Below are positions 29,242 to 43,567 of a DNA stretch of 64,000 nt, in pieces. The notes under the pieces were generated by a model that ran no database searches, was not told the DNA's origin, and saw only the letters and a list, made by a program, of their open reading frames with translations. Numbering within the stretch: the first letter of the stretch is position 1; each line of letters opens with the position of its first letter. A program made the translations under genes and the position numbers. The stretch comes from Geminicoccaceae bacterium (lineage in GTDB: Bacteria > Pseudomonadota > Alphaproteobacteria > Geminicoccales > Geminicoccaceae), in contig AP024683.1 of NCBI GenBank assembly GCA_025999455.1, positions 255,501-319,500 on the forward strand, written 5' to 3'.

Positions 29242-29574
29242 TCAGAAGGGCGAATCGATCGTCGGCGCCAGCCCGAGCGATCGGCAGAGGATCCACCAGG
29301 CGATCCGCGCCGCGATGAGCCACCAGACCGCGACGAGCGGCATGAGCGGCTCGACCACGAAGGACGGGGTGACCACACGGACGAGCCCGATGATCGGATC
29401 GGTCACCCGGCGGAAGAAGCGCCAGATGTAGAAATCCCAATCGGCCGGGACGAAGAGCCCGAGCACGAACCGCCCGAGCATGGTCCACATCAAGGCGGCG
29501 AGGATGAAATTGCCGATCCCGAAGATCGGGTCGCGGAAGAAGTAATAGGCCAGGGCTTCGGTCAGCGCGTCCAC
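29242..29574 (-). CDS. YggT-like small membrane protein
   Basis: 110 residues with two or three membrane helices (FGIGNFILAALMWTMLGRFVLGLFV and LMPLVAVWWLIAARIAWWIL). The connecting segment RRVTDPIIGLVRVVTPSFV resembles the amphipathic repeat of YggT proteins (fold typically RVTEPxLxPIRRxLP), hence the tentative name. Role unknown. First gene of a two-gene minus-strand unit with the uncharacterised membrane protein downstream; the actP terminator lies just upstream of it. Confidence 0.5.
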   Translation of the reverse strand: MDALTEALAYYFFRDPIFGIGNFILAALMWTMLGRFVLGLFVPADWDFYIWRFFRRVTDPIIGLVRVVTPSFVVEPLMPLVAVWWLIAARIAWWILCRSLGLAPTIDSPF

Positions 29575-29597
29575 GGCCGGCTTTCCCTGCGAAACGC

Positions 29598-29621
29598 GGG
29601 CGGGGCCCGAAGGCCCCGCCC
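29598..29621 (-). terminator. Intrinsic terminator after actP
   Basis: A perfect 10-bp stem GGGCGGGGCC/GGCCCCGCCC closed by a UUCG tetraloop on the minus strand, 27 bases beyond the symporter stop. It is followed by GCGTTTCGC, so the U-run is poor, but the stem with UUCG loop is very stable. Confidence 0.6.
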
Positions 29622-29647
29622 CTGATCCGACGAGCCGCGCCGCGCGG

Positions 29648-31552
29648 TCAATGCCCGATCGCGGGCTTCGCCTCGCTCATGACCGGACCGCCCTTGGGGA
29701 TGCGGATCTGGTCGATGAAGTCCTGCAGCTCCTTCGAAGGCGCCTTGGTGAGAAGGCTCACGACGATCGTCACGATGAACGCGACCGGGATGCCGATCAC
29801 ACCCGAGGCGATGTTCGAGAGCCCTTGGCGCGAGATCCAGGTGCCCTGGAACCACCTCGCCATGCCGTAATATTCGGTGCCAAACATGTAAAAGACGCAG
29901 ATCGCGAAGCCGGCTACCATCCCGGCGATCGCGCCGGCCGTCGTGCAGCGCTTCCAGAACACGCCGAGCACGAGAGCCGGGAAGAGACCCGAGGCCGCCA
30001 CCGAGAACGCCCAGGAGACGAAGATCAAGATCCCCTGCGGCAGGGTGATCGCGGTGTAGGCCGCGAGCAGCGCCACGAAGATGAGCAAGATCCGAGCGAC
30101 GATCAGCCGGCGGGCCGTCGGCGCGTTGGGATCGAGCATCTTGTAGTAGATGTCGTGGCTCAGCGCGTTGGCGATGGCGAGCAGGAGACCGTCCGCCGTC
30201 GAGAGGGCGGCGGCGAGGCCACCGGCCGCCACGAGACCCGCGATCACGTAGGGCAGCCCCGCGATTTCGGGTGTAGCGAGAACGACCGTGTCCGGCGCGA
30301 TCGAGAACTGGTTGAAGCTCAAGACCGTGACCGGGGTCACGTTGCCGGCCGCGTCCTTGACCGCCTGGCAGGCGGCGAACACCGCCTCCGGGCTCGCGGC
30401 GTTCGCGCCGCAGATCTTCACGAGGCCGATCTTGCCGTAGGTGAAGATCCAGGACGGCAGAGCGGCCACCGCCTGCAAGGTCGAGATGTCCTTGCCGAGC
30501 ACGTTGGTGAAGACCTCGTACTTCGCGAACACCGCGTAAGCCGGTGCGGTGAAGTAGAGAATGAAGATGAAGAGCAGAGACCAGCCGACGGACTGCCGCG
30601 CTTCACGCACGCTCGGCGTGGTGAAGAAGCGCATGATCACGTGCGGCAGGGATGCCGTGCCGACCATCAGGCACAGGATGAGGCCGAAGAAATTGAGTGG
30701 ATCACGGAACCAGAAGGGCGTCGTGTGCCCCTTCGCTTCCCCCACGAAAGGCGCGATGTAGGAGGCGGTCCGCTCCAGCGTCGTGATTTCCTGGAGGATC
30801 GAACCGTAGACTATCTGCGGCAGCGGCACGCCGGTCTTCTGGGTCGACAGGATCACGACCGGGATCAAATAGGCGATGATCAGCACGATGTACTGCGCGA
30901 CCTGGGTCCAGGTGACCGCCCGCATGCCGCCCAGCATCGAGCAGACCAGGATACCCAAGAGCCCCACGAACACGCCGTACTCGAACGGAATGCCCAAGAG
31001 CCGTGAGGCGACGAGCCCGGTGCCGGTCAGCTGCCCCATGAGGTAGATGAAGGAGCAGCTCACCAGAATGATGACACCGATGAAACGAGCGAAGTTGCCG
31101 CCGTAGCGGGCCGCCAGGAAGTCGGGCACCGTGTAGGCGCCGAACTTGCGCATGTACGGCGCGACCAGCACGGCCACGAGCACGTAACCGCCCGTCCAGC
31201 CCAGGATGAAGGCGAGGCCGTCGTAGCCCTGGGCGTAGAGCGAGCCGGCCATGCCGATGAAGGAGGCGGCGCTCATCCAGTCCGCCGCGGTCGCCATGCC
31301 GTTGTAGAAGGCCGGCACCCGACGTCCTGCGACGTAGTATTCGGAGACCTGTGCCGTCCGCGAGATGTAGCCGATCCCGGCATAGACCGCGATCGTCAGG
31401 AGCACGAACATGTAGCCGAGCACGTAACCCGGCACGCCCAGCTGCTCGAGGATCGCGAGGACGATCACGAACCCGAGAAAGGCGCCGGTGTAATAGCCGT
31501 AAATCTTACCGAGATTGGATATGAAGGCGTCTTGACCGGTTTGCTGTGCCAC
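29648..31552 (-). CDS. Solute:sodium symporter, ActP (acetate permease) type
   Basis: 634 residues with about 13-14 membrane helices, of the sodium:solute symporter family. The N-terminal region has SEYYVAGRRVPAFYNGMATAADWMSAASFIGMAGSLYAQGYDGLAFILGWTGGY, the sodium-site helix pattern of ActP/DhlC relatives, and a later ALSTADGLLLAIANALSHDIYY is the family signature. Relatives import acetate, pyruvate or other short carboxylates. A longer periplasmic insert carrying two cysteines (about residues 370-400) is present. Preceded by the DUF4212 subunit gene 12 bases upstream, the standard two-gene arrangement. Carboxylate uptake fits the lar operon loosely, but substrate is undetermined. Confidence 0.88.
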   Translation of the reverse strand: MAQQTGQDAFISNLGKIYGYYTGAFLGFVIVLAILEQLGVPGYVLGYMFVLLTIAVYAGIGYISRTAQVSEYYVAGRRVPAFYNGMATAADWMSAASFIGMAGSLYAQGYDGLAFILGWTGGYVLVAVLVAPYMRKFGAYTVPDFLAARYGGNFARFIGVIILVSCSFIYLMGQLTGTGLVASRLLGIPFEYGVFVGLLGILVCSMLGGMRAVTWTQVAQYIVLIIAYLIPVVILSTQKTGVPLPQIVYGSILQEITTLERTASYIAPFVGEAKGHTTPFWFRDPLNFFGLILCLMVGTASLPHVIMRFFTTPSVREARQSVGWSLLFIFILYFTAPAYAVFAKYEVFTNVLGKDISTLQAVAALPSWIFTYGKIGLVKICGANAASPEAVFAACQAVKDAAGNVTPVTVLSFNQFSIAPDTVVLATPEIAGLPYVIAGLVAAGGLAAALSTADGLLLAIANALSHDIYYKMLDPNAPTARRLIVARILLIFVALLAAYTAITLPQGILIFVSWAFSVAASGLFPALVLGVFWKRCTTAGAIAGMVAGFAICVFYMFGTEYYGMARWFQGTWISRQGLSNIASGVIGIPVAFIVTIVVSLLTKAPSKELQDFIDQIRIPKGGPVMSEAKPAIGH

Positions 31553-31564
31553 GTTGCGCCTCCC

Positions 31565-31825
31565 TCACTCTTCCTCGGCCATGCCGTACTCTTCGTCGAT
31601 CTTGTTCTGCTTCCAAGCGAACCAGAAGATCAAGGCGACGAAGACGATCAGCGAGCCCTGCGCTGCCATGTAGAAGCCGAGGGGAAAGCCCCCGATCACG
31701 AATTGATTGAGGACACCGACGAAGAAATGGATCCCGAAGCTGAAAATGAACCAGATGACGAGCGACGTGATCATCAAGTTGCGCGTTCGACGCCAATGCT
31801 CTTCCGCGCGTGGCGACGTCTGCAT
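31565..31825 (-). CDS. DUF4212 small subunit of the sodium/solute symporter
   Basis: 86 residues. N-terminal RAEEHWRRTRNLMITSLVIWFIFSFGIHFFVGVLN and second helix GGFPLGFYMAAQGSLIVFVALIFWFAWKQNKIDEEYG are the DUF4212 signature; these proteins are encoded directly before ActP-type symporters and presumably bind them. The ATG at 31825 gives the family N-terminus and follows GGGAGGTGG; upstream in-frame codons look non-coding. Twelve bases separate it from the symporter start. Confidence 0.88.
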   Translation of the reverse strand: MQTSPRAEEHWRRTRNLMITSLVIWFIFSFGIHFFVGVLNQFVIGGFPLGFYMAAQGSLIVFVALIFWFAWKQNKIDEEYGMAEEE

Positions 31826-32028
31826 GGTCCACCTCCCGGTCCCACCGGCTCGCGTCGCTCGGTCGGTTCGACGCGCGCGGTCGGCCCTCCCTCTCCCTCG
31901 TTCGTCGACCGGGTCCACCGCCCGCCTCCAGGCGAACGACCCCGGTGCGACCCGCGCTGCGGTGTTTCACGACGGTAATCCGCTGTAAGGTGGGCGCAAG
32001 GACGCACCCTTGAGGCCGGGGCCGACCC

Positions 32029-32718
32029 ATGCTGGGACACGCTGCCGCAGCGCTCGAACGGATCCGGAACATCGGCCGTCGTTTCCGGTTCGGCTGGTCG
32101 ACGGAGCCGTCCTGCCGCAATCCCGAACAGCTGGCTGCGCTGCTCGCCGGCGAAGCGGCGTTCGTCGTGCAGAAATCGACGCTCGAATATTGCCGAGCGC
32201 GCGCCGGTTGCAGCTGGACCAAGCTTTTCGAGACCGACGAGCTCGTCACGGCGCTGCGGCGGGCGCGTTGGACGGCTTTTCCCGTCGTCTTGGGAGACCT
32301 CGCCGAAGCCGGCCAGATCCTCTTGCGCCGTGCCGGCTTCGAAGAGGCGGCCTCGGCCGCGCGGTTGCGCCCGGTCGTCGCCGGTGCACTCCGCCATCAC
32401 GGCGAACCCGAGATCCCACTCGATCTTGACGCCGCCGAGCGCACGATCCTCGACCGGCTGGAGCGGGCCGCGCAGGCCCCGACGCGGTCGGTGCGGGCGT
32501 TCGGGCCCGCCACCGGCCGGGTGATCTTCGAGCTCTTGCCGCTCAAGACCGACACTCGGGGCGACCGCGAGGTCGTGCAGAACCAGGTCGCCTTCTTGCT
32601 CTGCGGCGCCTATGCGCGCCTCGAGGAGCGGGTCGCTACTGCCCCGCTCGCCGAAGCCCTGCTCGCCGAGGCCGTGGGGGGCCCGGCAGGATTCGAACCT
32701 GCGACCAGACCGTTATGA
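32029..32718 (+). CDS. Conserved-looking protein of unknown function
   Basis: A 229-residue soluble protein, no membrane segments or signal peptide. Visible features: CRNPEQLAALLAGEAAFVVQKSTLEYCRARAGCSWTKLFETDEL with three cysteines, and a C-terminal GRVIFELLPLKTDTRGDREVVQNQVAFLLCGAYARLEERV. The composition and hydrophobic pattern look coding. I do not recognise a family. The last 14 codons run antisense through the tRNA-Ile2 gene, so the final residues (GFEPATRP) merely mirror the tRNA T-arm; the true end may be a recent read-through. No strong ribosome site precedes the ATG. Confidence 0.6.
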   Translation: MLGHAAAALERIRNIGRRFRFGWSTEPSCRNPEQLAALLAGEAAFVVQKSTLEYCRARAGCSWTKLFETDELVTALRRARWTAFPVVLGDLAEAGQILLRRAGFEEAASAARLRPVVAGALRHHGEPEIPLDLDAAERTILDRLERAAQAPTRSVRAFGPATGRVIFELLPLKTDTRGDREVVQNQVAFLLCGAYARLEERVATAPLAEALLAEAVGGPAGFEPATRPL

Positions 32719-32750
32719 GCGGCCGGCTCTGACCGCTGAGCTACGGGCCC
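32675..32750 (-). tRNA. tRNA-Ile2 (anticodon CAU, lysidine-modified)
   Basis: A 76-base cloverleaf including an encoded CCA: acceptor GGGCCCG/CGGGCCC, D-arm GCTC...GAGC, anticodon stem GGCCG/CGGTC with loop CTCATAA, variable loop TGGTC, T-arm GCAGG-TTCGAAT-CCTGC. The anticodon CAU could be Met or Ile2. The short D-loop (AGCGGTCAGA) and the TGGTC variable region resemble Ile2, in which TilS converts C34 to lysidine to read AUA. The discriminator base is C (position 32678) where Ile and Met tRNAs normally have A. Confidence 0.88.
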
Positions 32751-32795
32751 GCACGCCCCGAACCTACCGTTCGCCGAGCCGCGCGCAAGGCGGGC

Positions 32796-34943
<2,148 letters not shown>

Positions 34944-35042
34944 ACGGTGGGTCTCCTCGGGAGCGGGCGATGACGGTGACGACGGGGTCCGGACGGGGAC
35001 CCGTACCACCCACCCGGCCCGGCGACGACCGATCGGCTCCGC

Positions 35043-36944
35043 TCAGCGAGGGCGCGGACCGGCGGGGTGGGGCGGCGGGTGGCCAACGGCATCCTCGTCC
35101 CGTGCGTTCAACAGGCGGTCGAGGCCTGCGAGCGGCCGCTCGGCGTGGGAAACGTCGGAACGCTGGGCAAGCGCGTGGAGTTCGCGCTGGTGAGTCATCC
35201 GCCTGCGGAGACGCGCGACCGTGGCCCGCCACCGTTCCAGGGGCGACCCCGATCCTTCGTCCACGCCGGCCTCGCCCCCGGTCCCGCCCGTCTGCCGCAC
35301 CCGCGCCGCCGGCTCGGCCAAACCGCATCGAGCCAGATGGTCAGCGAGCGCCGGTGCGTCAAGATGATGGTTCTGCGACCAGCAGAGGAGCAGCTCCTGG
35401 CGCAGCCGCTCGAGCACGGGGTTCTCGAGCTCGAGCTCGGCGAGCTCCTCCTCGACTTCGGCGAGCAGCTCCGGCGCCGCGAGGAGCGGTGCGAGGATCG
35501 GTGCCTCGCGCCAGCTCTCGAGCCGGCCGAGCCCGGACAGGAGCTCGCTCGCGGCGACCGCGCGCGTCGCCGGCAGCCCGGCACCGGCCGGCCCGGGCCG
35601 GGAGCCGGGTGAGCCGCCTCGGCGTGTCGCCCGTCGGTCGAGACCGAGCCGCTCGAGCTCGGCCGAAAGGCGAGCGCGGAACTCCTCGGCGAGGCTCGCG
35701 CGGACGTCCGGATCGCGGACCTCGGCCACGATTTCGCGCAGCCGGGTACGCAAGCGTGCCCGCTCCTCCATCCGCTCGAGGCCGGGCGAGAGCTGGGCGC
35801 GGATCACGCGGAAGACGAAGGAGGCGAAAGGTTCGGGCCGGGCGAGCAGGGAAGCGAGCACGTCCCCGGCCCCGGACCGCAGGAGGCTGTCCGGGTCCTC
35901 GCCTTCGGGCAGGACCACGAAACCCAACGAGCGGTTCGGGCGCAAGAGCGGAGCGGCACGTTCGGCGAGCCGGAGTGCCGCGCGGAGCCCGGCCGCGTCA
36001 CCGTCGAGGCAGACGATCGGCTGGTCGACGAGCTTCCAGCACCGCTCGAGCTGCAGCTCGCCCATCGCCGTGCCGAGGGGCGCGACCGCCGGGAACCCGG
36101 CCCGGTCGAGCGCGATGACGTCCATGTAGCCCTCGGCGACGACCAAGAGCCCCTTGCGGCGCGCCGGCTCCGCCGCCCGGTCGAGGCCGTAGAGCAGGCG
36201 GCCTTTGTGGAAGAGCTCGGTATCGGGCGTATTGAGATATTTCGGCTGGCCGTCCCCGAGCGTCCGGCCGCCGAAGCCGACGATCCGGCCGCGCCCGTCC
36301 GCGATCGGGAAGATCACGCGCTCGCGGAACAGTGCGTAGGGCTCGCCGCCGCCCTCCGGCACGCGCAAGAGCCCGGCCGCGACGGCGCGTTCCGGAGCGA
36401 AGCCCTGGGCGGCGAGCGCGCGTCGCAGCGCCGTGCGGTCCGCGGGCGCCCAGCCGAGCCGGAACGCGGCGATCGTCGCGCGGTCGAGGCCTCGGCGTTC
36501 GAGATAGGCGCGCGCCGGTTCCGCCTCGGGCTCGGCGAGCCGCGTCTGGAACCACAAGGCCGCGGCGGCGTTGAGCTCGTAGAGGCTCGGATCGACGCGC
36601 TCGGCGTCGGGTCCGGCCCGACGCGGTGCCCGGATCCCGGTGAGCTCTTCGAGCCGGGCGAGGGCTTCTTTGAACTCGAGCCGCTCGATCGCCATGACGA
36701 ACGACACCGCGTCGCCGTGCGCGCCGCAGCCGAAGCAATGATAGAAGCCCTTGTCCTCGACGACGCTGAAAGACGGCGTCTTCTCGGCGTGGAACGGGCA
36801 GAGCCCGACCCATTCCCGGCCGCGGCGGGTGAGCTTGACCCAGCGGCCGACGATCTCGGCGAGCGGCAGGCGCGCCTTGAACTCCTCGAGCGAGCCCGCC
36901 GTTCCGTCCCGCGGCCGCGCTGCCCGAGCCCCGCCGCCGGCCAT
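35043..36944 (-). CDS. dnaG: DNA primase
   Basis: 633 residues. DnaG lays RNA primers for replication. The N-terminal zinc-binding domain has CPFHAEKTPSFSV...HCFGCGAHGDAV (CHC2 type). The RNA polymerase domain follows with ERVIFPIADGRGRIVGFGGR and the TOPRIM motif VVAEGYMDVIAL, and DGDAAGLRAALR carries the metal-binding acidic residues. The C-terminal helicase-interaction domain is more variable. About 100 bases upstream of rpoD on the same strand. Confidence 0.96.
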   Translation of the reverse strand: MAGGGARAARPRDGTAGSLEEFKARLPLAEIVGRWVKLTRRGREWVGLCPFHAEKTPSFSVVEDKGFYHCFGCGAHGDAVSFVMAIERLEFKEALARLEELTGIRAPRRAGPDAERVDPSLYELNAAAALWFQTRLAEPEAEPARAYLERRGLDRATIAAFRLGWAPADRTALRRALAAQGFAPERAVAAGLLRVPEGGGEPYALFRERVIFPIADGRGRIVGFGGRTLGDGQPKYLNTPDTELFHKGRLLYGLDRAAEPARRKGLLVVAEGYMDVIALDRAGFPAVAPLGTAMGELQLERCWKLVDQPIVCLDGDAAGLRAALRLAERAAPLLRPNRSLGFVVLPEGEDPDSLLRSGAGDVLASLLARPEPFASFVFRVIRAQLSPGLERMEERARLRTRLREIVAEVRDPDVRASLAEEFRARLSAELERLGLDRRATRRGGSPGSRPGPAGAGLPATRAVAASELLSGLGRLESWREAPILAPLLAAPELLAEVEEELAELELENPVLERLRQELLLCWSQNHHLDAPALADHLARCGLAEPAARVRQTGGTGGEAGVDEGSGSPLERWRATVARLRRRMTHQRELHALAQRSDVSHAERPLAGLDRLLNARDEDAVGHPPPHPAGPRPR

Positions 36945-36954
36945 CGGCCGCGCC

Positions 36955-37410
36955 TCAATGCAGCCGTTCGCAGAGCAGACGGCGGGCGAGCGCGAAATCC
37001 ATCCGGCCGTTGTGCCGCTGCTTGAGCCAGGCGATCACCTTGCCCGTGTCCTTGAGCTTGACCGCACCCACCGCGCGGATCGCCTCCTCGACCGCGGCCC
37101 GGGTCTCGCTCTCGCCGAGCTTGGGCGGCAGGAAGGATTGGAGGAGGCGGATCTCCGCCGATTCCTGCTCGGCTTCGTCGAGCCGCGCTTGGCTCTCGCA
37201 GCGCGAGATCTGCTCGGTCCGCTGCGCGACCATCTCGCGCAACAGCTCTTCGATCTCCGCGTCGCTCACACCTTGGCTCGCACCGGCGGCGCGCGCGCAA
37301 TGGTCGCGCTCGCGCACCGCCGCGAGCACCAGCCTGAGCGTCGCCGCAGCCTGCTCGTCGGTCCGCTCGGTCGCGGACTTGAGCGCGGCCTGCAGCCGTT
37401 CCCTCAACAC
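36955..37410 (-). CDS. yqeY: GatB/YqeY-domain protein
   Basis: 151 residues, the usual size of stand-alone YqeY: N-terminal MLRERLQAALKSATER, then LRLVLAAVRERDHCARA, helical LLREMVAQRTEQISRCESQARLDEAEQESAEIRLLQSFLPPKLGE and C-terminal GKVIAWLKQRHNGRMDFALARRL. The domain is related to the tRNA-binding tail of GatB; its exact role is unsettled. Lies ten bases upstream of dnaG on the same strand and divergent from carA, which is conserved in Alphaproteobacteria. Confidence 0.92.
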   Translation of the reverse strand: MLRERLQAALKSATERTDEQAAATLRLVLAAVRERDHCARAAGASQGVSDAEIEELLREMVAQRTEQISRCESQARLDEAEQESAEIRLLQSFLPPKLGESETRAAVEEAIRAVGAVKLKDTGKVIAWLKQRHNGRMDFALARRLLCERLH

Positions 37411-37451
37411 CTCGATGTCTCCGTCTCCGAGCCGCGATCCACCCGCCTTGC

Positions 37452-37479
37452 TTGACGCCCGCCCGCTGGCTGGTAGAAC
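37452..37479 (+). promoter_or_regulatory. Probable sigma70 promoter of carAB
   Basis: TTGACG (37452-37457) and TAGAAC (37474-37479) separated by 16 bases, preceded by C to give the alphaproteobacterial CTTGAC form. Located about 70 bases upstream of the carA start in the 137-base divergent yqeY-carA interval. Confidence 0.55.
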
Positions 37480-37547
37480 CCGGGGCGTTTGCCCGAACGG
37501 CGACGCGGCTGCCCTGCGCCGTGCGCCGATGCAGCGGATCCTCGCAC

Positions 37548-38708
37548 GTGAATCCAGACTCCGACCGGCGCTCGGCCACCGCGGCGTTGGCGCTGCAGGA
37601 CGGAACCATGTTCCTGGGCTCCGGCATCGGCGCGCCGGGCGTCCATGTCGGTGAGCTGGTCTTTAACACCGCGATGACCGGCTACCAAGAGATTCTCACC
37701 GATCCGTCCTACGCCGGCCAGATCGTCACCTTCACCTTCCCGCACGTCGGTAACGTGGGGACGAACCCCGAGGACGTCGAGTCGACGACGCCCGTCGCCC
37801 GTGGGCTCGTTCTGCGCGCGCCGGTCACCTCGCCCTCGAACTGGCGGGCCGACCGGCACCTCGCCCGCTGGCTCGAGGCCAACGGGATCGCCGGTATCAC
37901 GGGCGTCGACACCCGCCGGATCACCCGGATCCTGCGCGAGAAGGGTGCGCAGAACGCGGCGCTGGCCTACGCGCCCGACGGCCGCCTCGATCCGCACGAG
38001 CTCGTCGCCCGCGCCCGATCCTGGCCCGGCCTCGTCGGCATGGATCTCGTCCCGGAAGTGACCTCCCGGCAACGGGCGGTGTGGCGCGAGGGGCGTTGGG
38101 AGTGGGGCCGCGGCTACGTCGCGGGCACGCCCGGCGGTCCGCCCGTCGTCGCGATCGACTACGGCATCAAGCGCAACATCTTGCGCTCCTTGGTCTCGGT
38201 GGGTTTCGAGGTCACCGTGGTGCCGGCCACGACGAGTGCGGAAGAGATCTTGGCCCTGCGCCCAGCCGGTGTCGTGCTCTCGAACGGCCCGGGCGATCCG
38301 GCGGCGACCGGGGTTTACGCGGTGCCCGTGATCCGCGAGCTCTTGGCCTCGGGTCTGCCGATCATGGGGATCTGCCTCGGCCACCAGATGCTCGGGCTCG
38401 CGGTCGGCGCGCGGACCGAGAAGATGCGGTTCGGCCACCACGGCGCCAACCACCCGGTCAAGGACCTGACCACCGGCAAGGTCGAGATCACGAGCCAGAA
38501 TCACGGCTTCGCGATCGCCGACGAAGGCCTGCCCGAGGGGGTCGAGGTCACCCATCGCTCGCTGTTCGACGGCACGATCCAAGGCATCCGGCTGGTCGGT
38601 CGGCCGGTCTTCTCGGTCCAATACCATCCCGAGGCCTCGCCCGGGCCCCAGGACAGCCACTATCTCTTCCACCGCTTCCGCGCGCTCGTCGAGCGGGCCG
38701 CGGTCTGA
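37548..38708 (+). CDS. carA: Carbamoyl-phosphate synthase, small (glutaminase) subunit
   Basis: About 386 residues. It releases ammonia from glutamine for CarB, feeding arginine and pyrimidine synthesis. The N-terminal domain has ALQDGTMFLGSGIG and GYQEILTDPSYAGQIVTFTFPHVGNVG. The class I amidotransferase domain carries the nucleophile Cys in GICLGHQMLGLAVGA and the His/Glu of VQYHPEASPGP. I chose the GTG at 37548, giving a short N-terminal tail before the conserved region; longer in-frame starts would run into the promoter. Followed 18 bases later by carB. Confidence 0.95.
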   Translation: MNPDSDRRSATAALALQDGTMFLGSGIGAPGVHVGELVFNTAMTGYQEILTDPSYAGQIVTFTFPHVGNVGTNPEDVESTTPVARGLVLRAPVTSPSNWRADRHLARWLEANGIAGITGVDTRRITRILREKGAQNAALAYAPDGRLDPHELVARARSWPGLVGMDLVPEVTSRQRAVWREGRWEWGRGYVAGTPGGPPVVAIDYGIKRNILRSLVSVGFEVTVVPATTSAEEILALRPAGVVLSNGPGDPAATGVYAVPVIRELLASGLPIMGICLGHQMLGLAVGARTEKMRFGHHGANHPVKDLTTGKVEITSQNHGFAIADEGLPEGVEVTHRSLFDGTIQGIRLVGRPVFSVQYHPEASPGPQDSHYLFHRFRALVERAAV

Positions 38709-38726
38709 CCCGCGCGAGCTCCTCCC

Positions 38727-41993
<3,267 letters not shown>

Positions 41994-41994
41994 G

Positions 41995-42030
41995 CCGGCG
42001 GTACGGCGACCGCCGGGCCGTTATTTTTTT
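41995..42030 (+). terminator. Intrinsic terminator after carB
   Basis: An 8-bp stem CCGGCGGT/ACCGCCGG with loop ACGGCG starts just after the carB stop, followed by GCCGTTA and a run of seven T (42024-42030). A convincing terminator separating carAB from greA, though greA begins only 24 bases later. Confidence 0.75.
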
Positions 42031-42053
42031 GCCTGAACAGCGGACGCGCAGGG

Positions 42054-42530
42054 ATGTCCAACCGCATACCGATGACCCCCGAGGGCCACGCGAGGTTGAG
42101 CGCCGAGCTCAAACGGCTCAAAACGGTCGAGCGTCCGGCCGTGATCAAGGCGATCGCCGCGGCGCGCGAGCACGGCGATCTCTCCGAGAATGCCGAATAT
42201 CACGCGGCGCGCGAGCGTCAGGGCTTCATCGAAGGGCGGGTGATGGAGCTCGAGGACAAGCTCGGCCGGGCCGAGATCATCGACATCTCGAAGCTCTCCG
42301 GTTCGAAGATCATGTTCGGCGCCAAGGTCCGCTTGGTCGACGAGGAGACCGACGAGGAGGTCACCTACCAGATCGTCGGACCCGAGGAGGCCGAGATCGC
42401 CCAAGGCCTCCTCTCGATCAACTCGCCCTTGGCTCAAGCGCTGCTCGGCAAGGAAGCGGGCGACTCGGTCGAGGTCGCGACGCCGCGCGGTACGCGCTAC
42501 TTCGAGATCCTCGAAGTCAAGTACGGCTGA
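42054..42530 (+). CDS. greA: Transcription elongation factor GreA
   Basis: 158 residues, exact GreA length. The N-terminal coiled coil ([55 protein letters not shown]) carries the acidic tip residues in GDLSENAEY that trigger RNA polymerase to cleave backtracked RNA. The C-terminal globular domain has [34 protein letters not shown]. Follows the carB terminator, an alphaproteobacterial arrangement; presumably has its own start or read-through transcription. Confidence 0.97.
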   Translation: MSNRIPMTPEGHARLSAELKRLKTVERPAVIKAIAAAREHGDLSENAEYHAARERQGFIEGRVMELEDKLGRAEIIDISKLSGSKIMFGAKVRLVDEETDEEVTYQIVGPEEAEIAQGLLSINSPLAQALLGKEAGDSVEVATPRGTRYFEILEVKYG

Positions 42531-42579
42531 GCGGTGAGGGGCCGGCGGCGCCGGCCGGGCTCGGGGGCGAGGGTCGGCG

Positions 42580-43530
42580 ATGGGTGAGCGGCGGGTCAAA
42601 CTCGCGATCGTGGGAGCCGGGCCGGCCGGCTACACGGCGGCGATCTACGCCGCGCGCGCCAACCTCGCCCCGCTCCTGATCCAGGGCCTGCAACCGGGCG
42701 GCCAGCTCGCGATCACGACCGACGTCGAGAACTTCCCGGGCTTCCCCGAGCCGATCCAGGGGCCCGAGCTCATGGAGCGGATGGCCGCCCAAGCACGGCA
42801 TTGTGGGGCCGAACTGTTGGCCGACGTGGTGAGCGCGGTCGAGCTCGGGCGACGACCCTTCAGGCTCGTCCTCGACAGCGGCGACGTGGTGCTCTGCGAC
42901 GCCCTCATCGTCGCCACGGGCGCCCAGGCGCGCTGGCTCGGTCTGCCGAGCGAGCGGCGGTTTCAGGGCTTCGGCGTGTCGGCCTGCGCGACCTGCGACG
43001 GGTTCTTCTTCCGCGGCAAGGAGGTCGCGGTGGTGGGCGGCGGCAACAGCGCGGTCGAGGAGGCGCTCTACCTGGCGCAGATGTGCGCCAAGGTGACCCT
43101 GGTTCACCGCCGCGACACGCTGCGCGCCGAAAAGATCCTGCAGAAGCGGCTCTTCGCCAATCCCAAGATCGAAGTCGTCTGGAACCACGTCGTCGAGGAG
43201 GTGCTCGGCGAAGACGAGCCGCGCGGTGTGACCGGGCTCCGATTGCGCCACGTCCACACGGGTGAGACGCGTGTTCTCCCGGTCCACGGGCTGTTCGTGG
43301 CGATCGGCCACGATCCGGCGACCGCGCTCTTCAAGAACCAACTCGACATGGACGCGGAGGGCTATATCCTGACCGCGCCGGGCAGCACCCGGACCAGTGT
43401 TCCGGGCGTGTTCGCGGCCGGCGACGTCCAGGACAAGCTGTTCCGTCAGGCGGTCACGGCCGCCGGTACCGGCTGCATGGCGGCGCTCGAGGCCGATCGC
43501 TGGCTGGCGGAACAAGCGGCGGGCGGTTGA
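42580..43530 (+). CDS. trxB: Thioredoxin reductase
   Basis: 316 residues. An NADPH-dependent flavoprotein that reduces thioredoxin (trxA at 4.1 kb is a candidate partner). FAD-binding GAGPAGYTAAIYAARANL at the N-terminus; redox-active Cys136 and Cys139 in ACATCDGFFF; NADP-binding VAVVGGGNSAVEEALYLA; C-terminal FAD motif VPGVFAAGDVQDKLFRQAVTAAGTGCMAALEA. Followed 37 bases later by a lysR gene, the order seen in related genomes. Confidence 0.96.
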   Translation: MGERRVKLAIVGAGPAGYTAAIYAARANLAPLLIQGLQPGGQLAITTDVENFPGFPEPIQGPELMERMAAQARHCGAELLADVVSAVELGRRPFRLVLDSGDVVLCDALIVATGAQARWLGLPSERRFQGFGVSACATCDGFFFRGKEVAVVGGGNSAVEEALYLAQMCAKVTLVHRRDTLRAEKILQKRLFANPKIEVVWNHVVEEVLGEDEPRGVTGLRLRHVHTGETRVLPVHGLFVAIGHDPATALFKNQLDMDAEGYILTAPGSTRTSVPGVFAAGDVQDKLFRQAVTAAGTGCMAALEADRWLAEQAAGG

Positions 43531-43567
43531 CGGCCGGGGCCCGCGTGGCGGGAGACGCGCGGATCAC

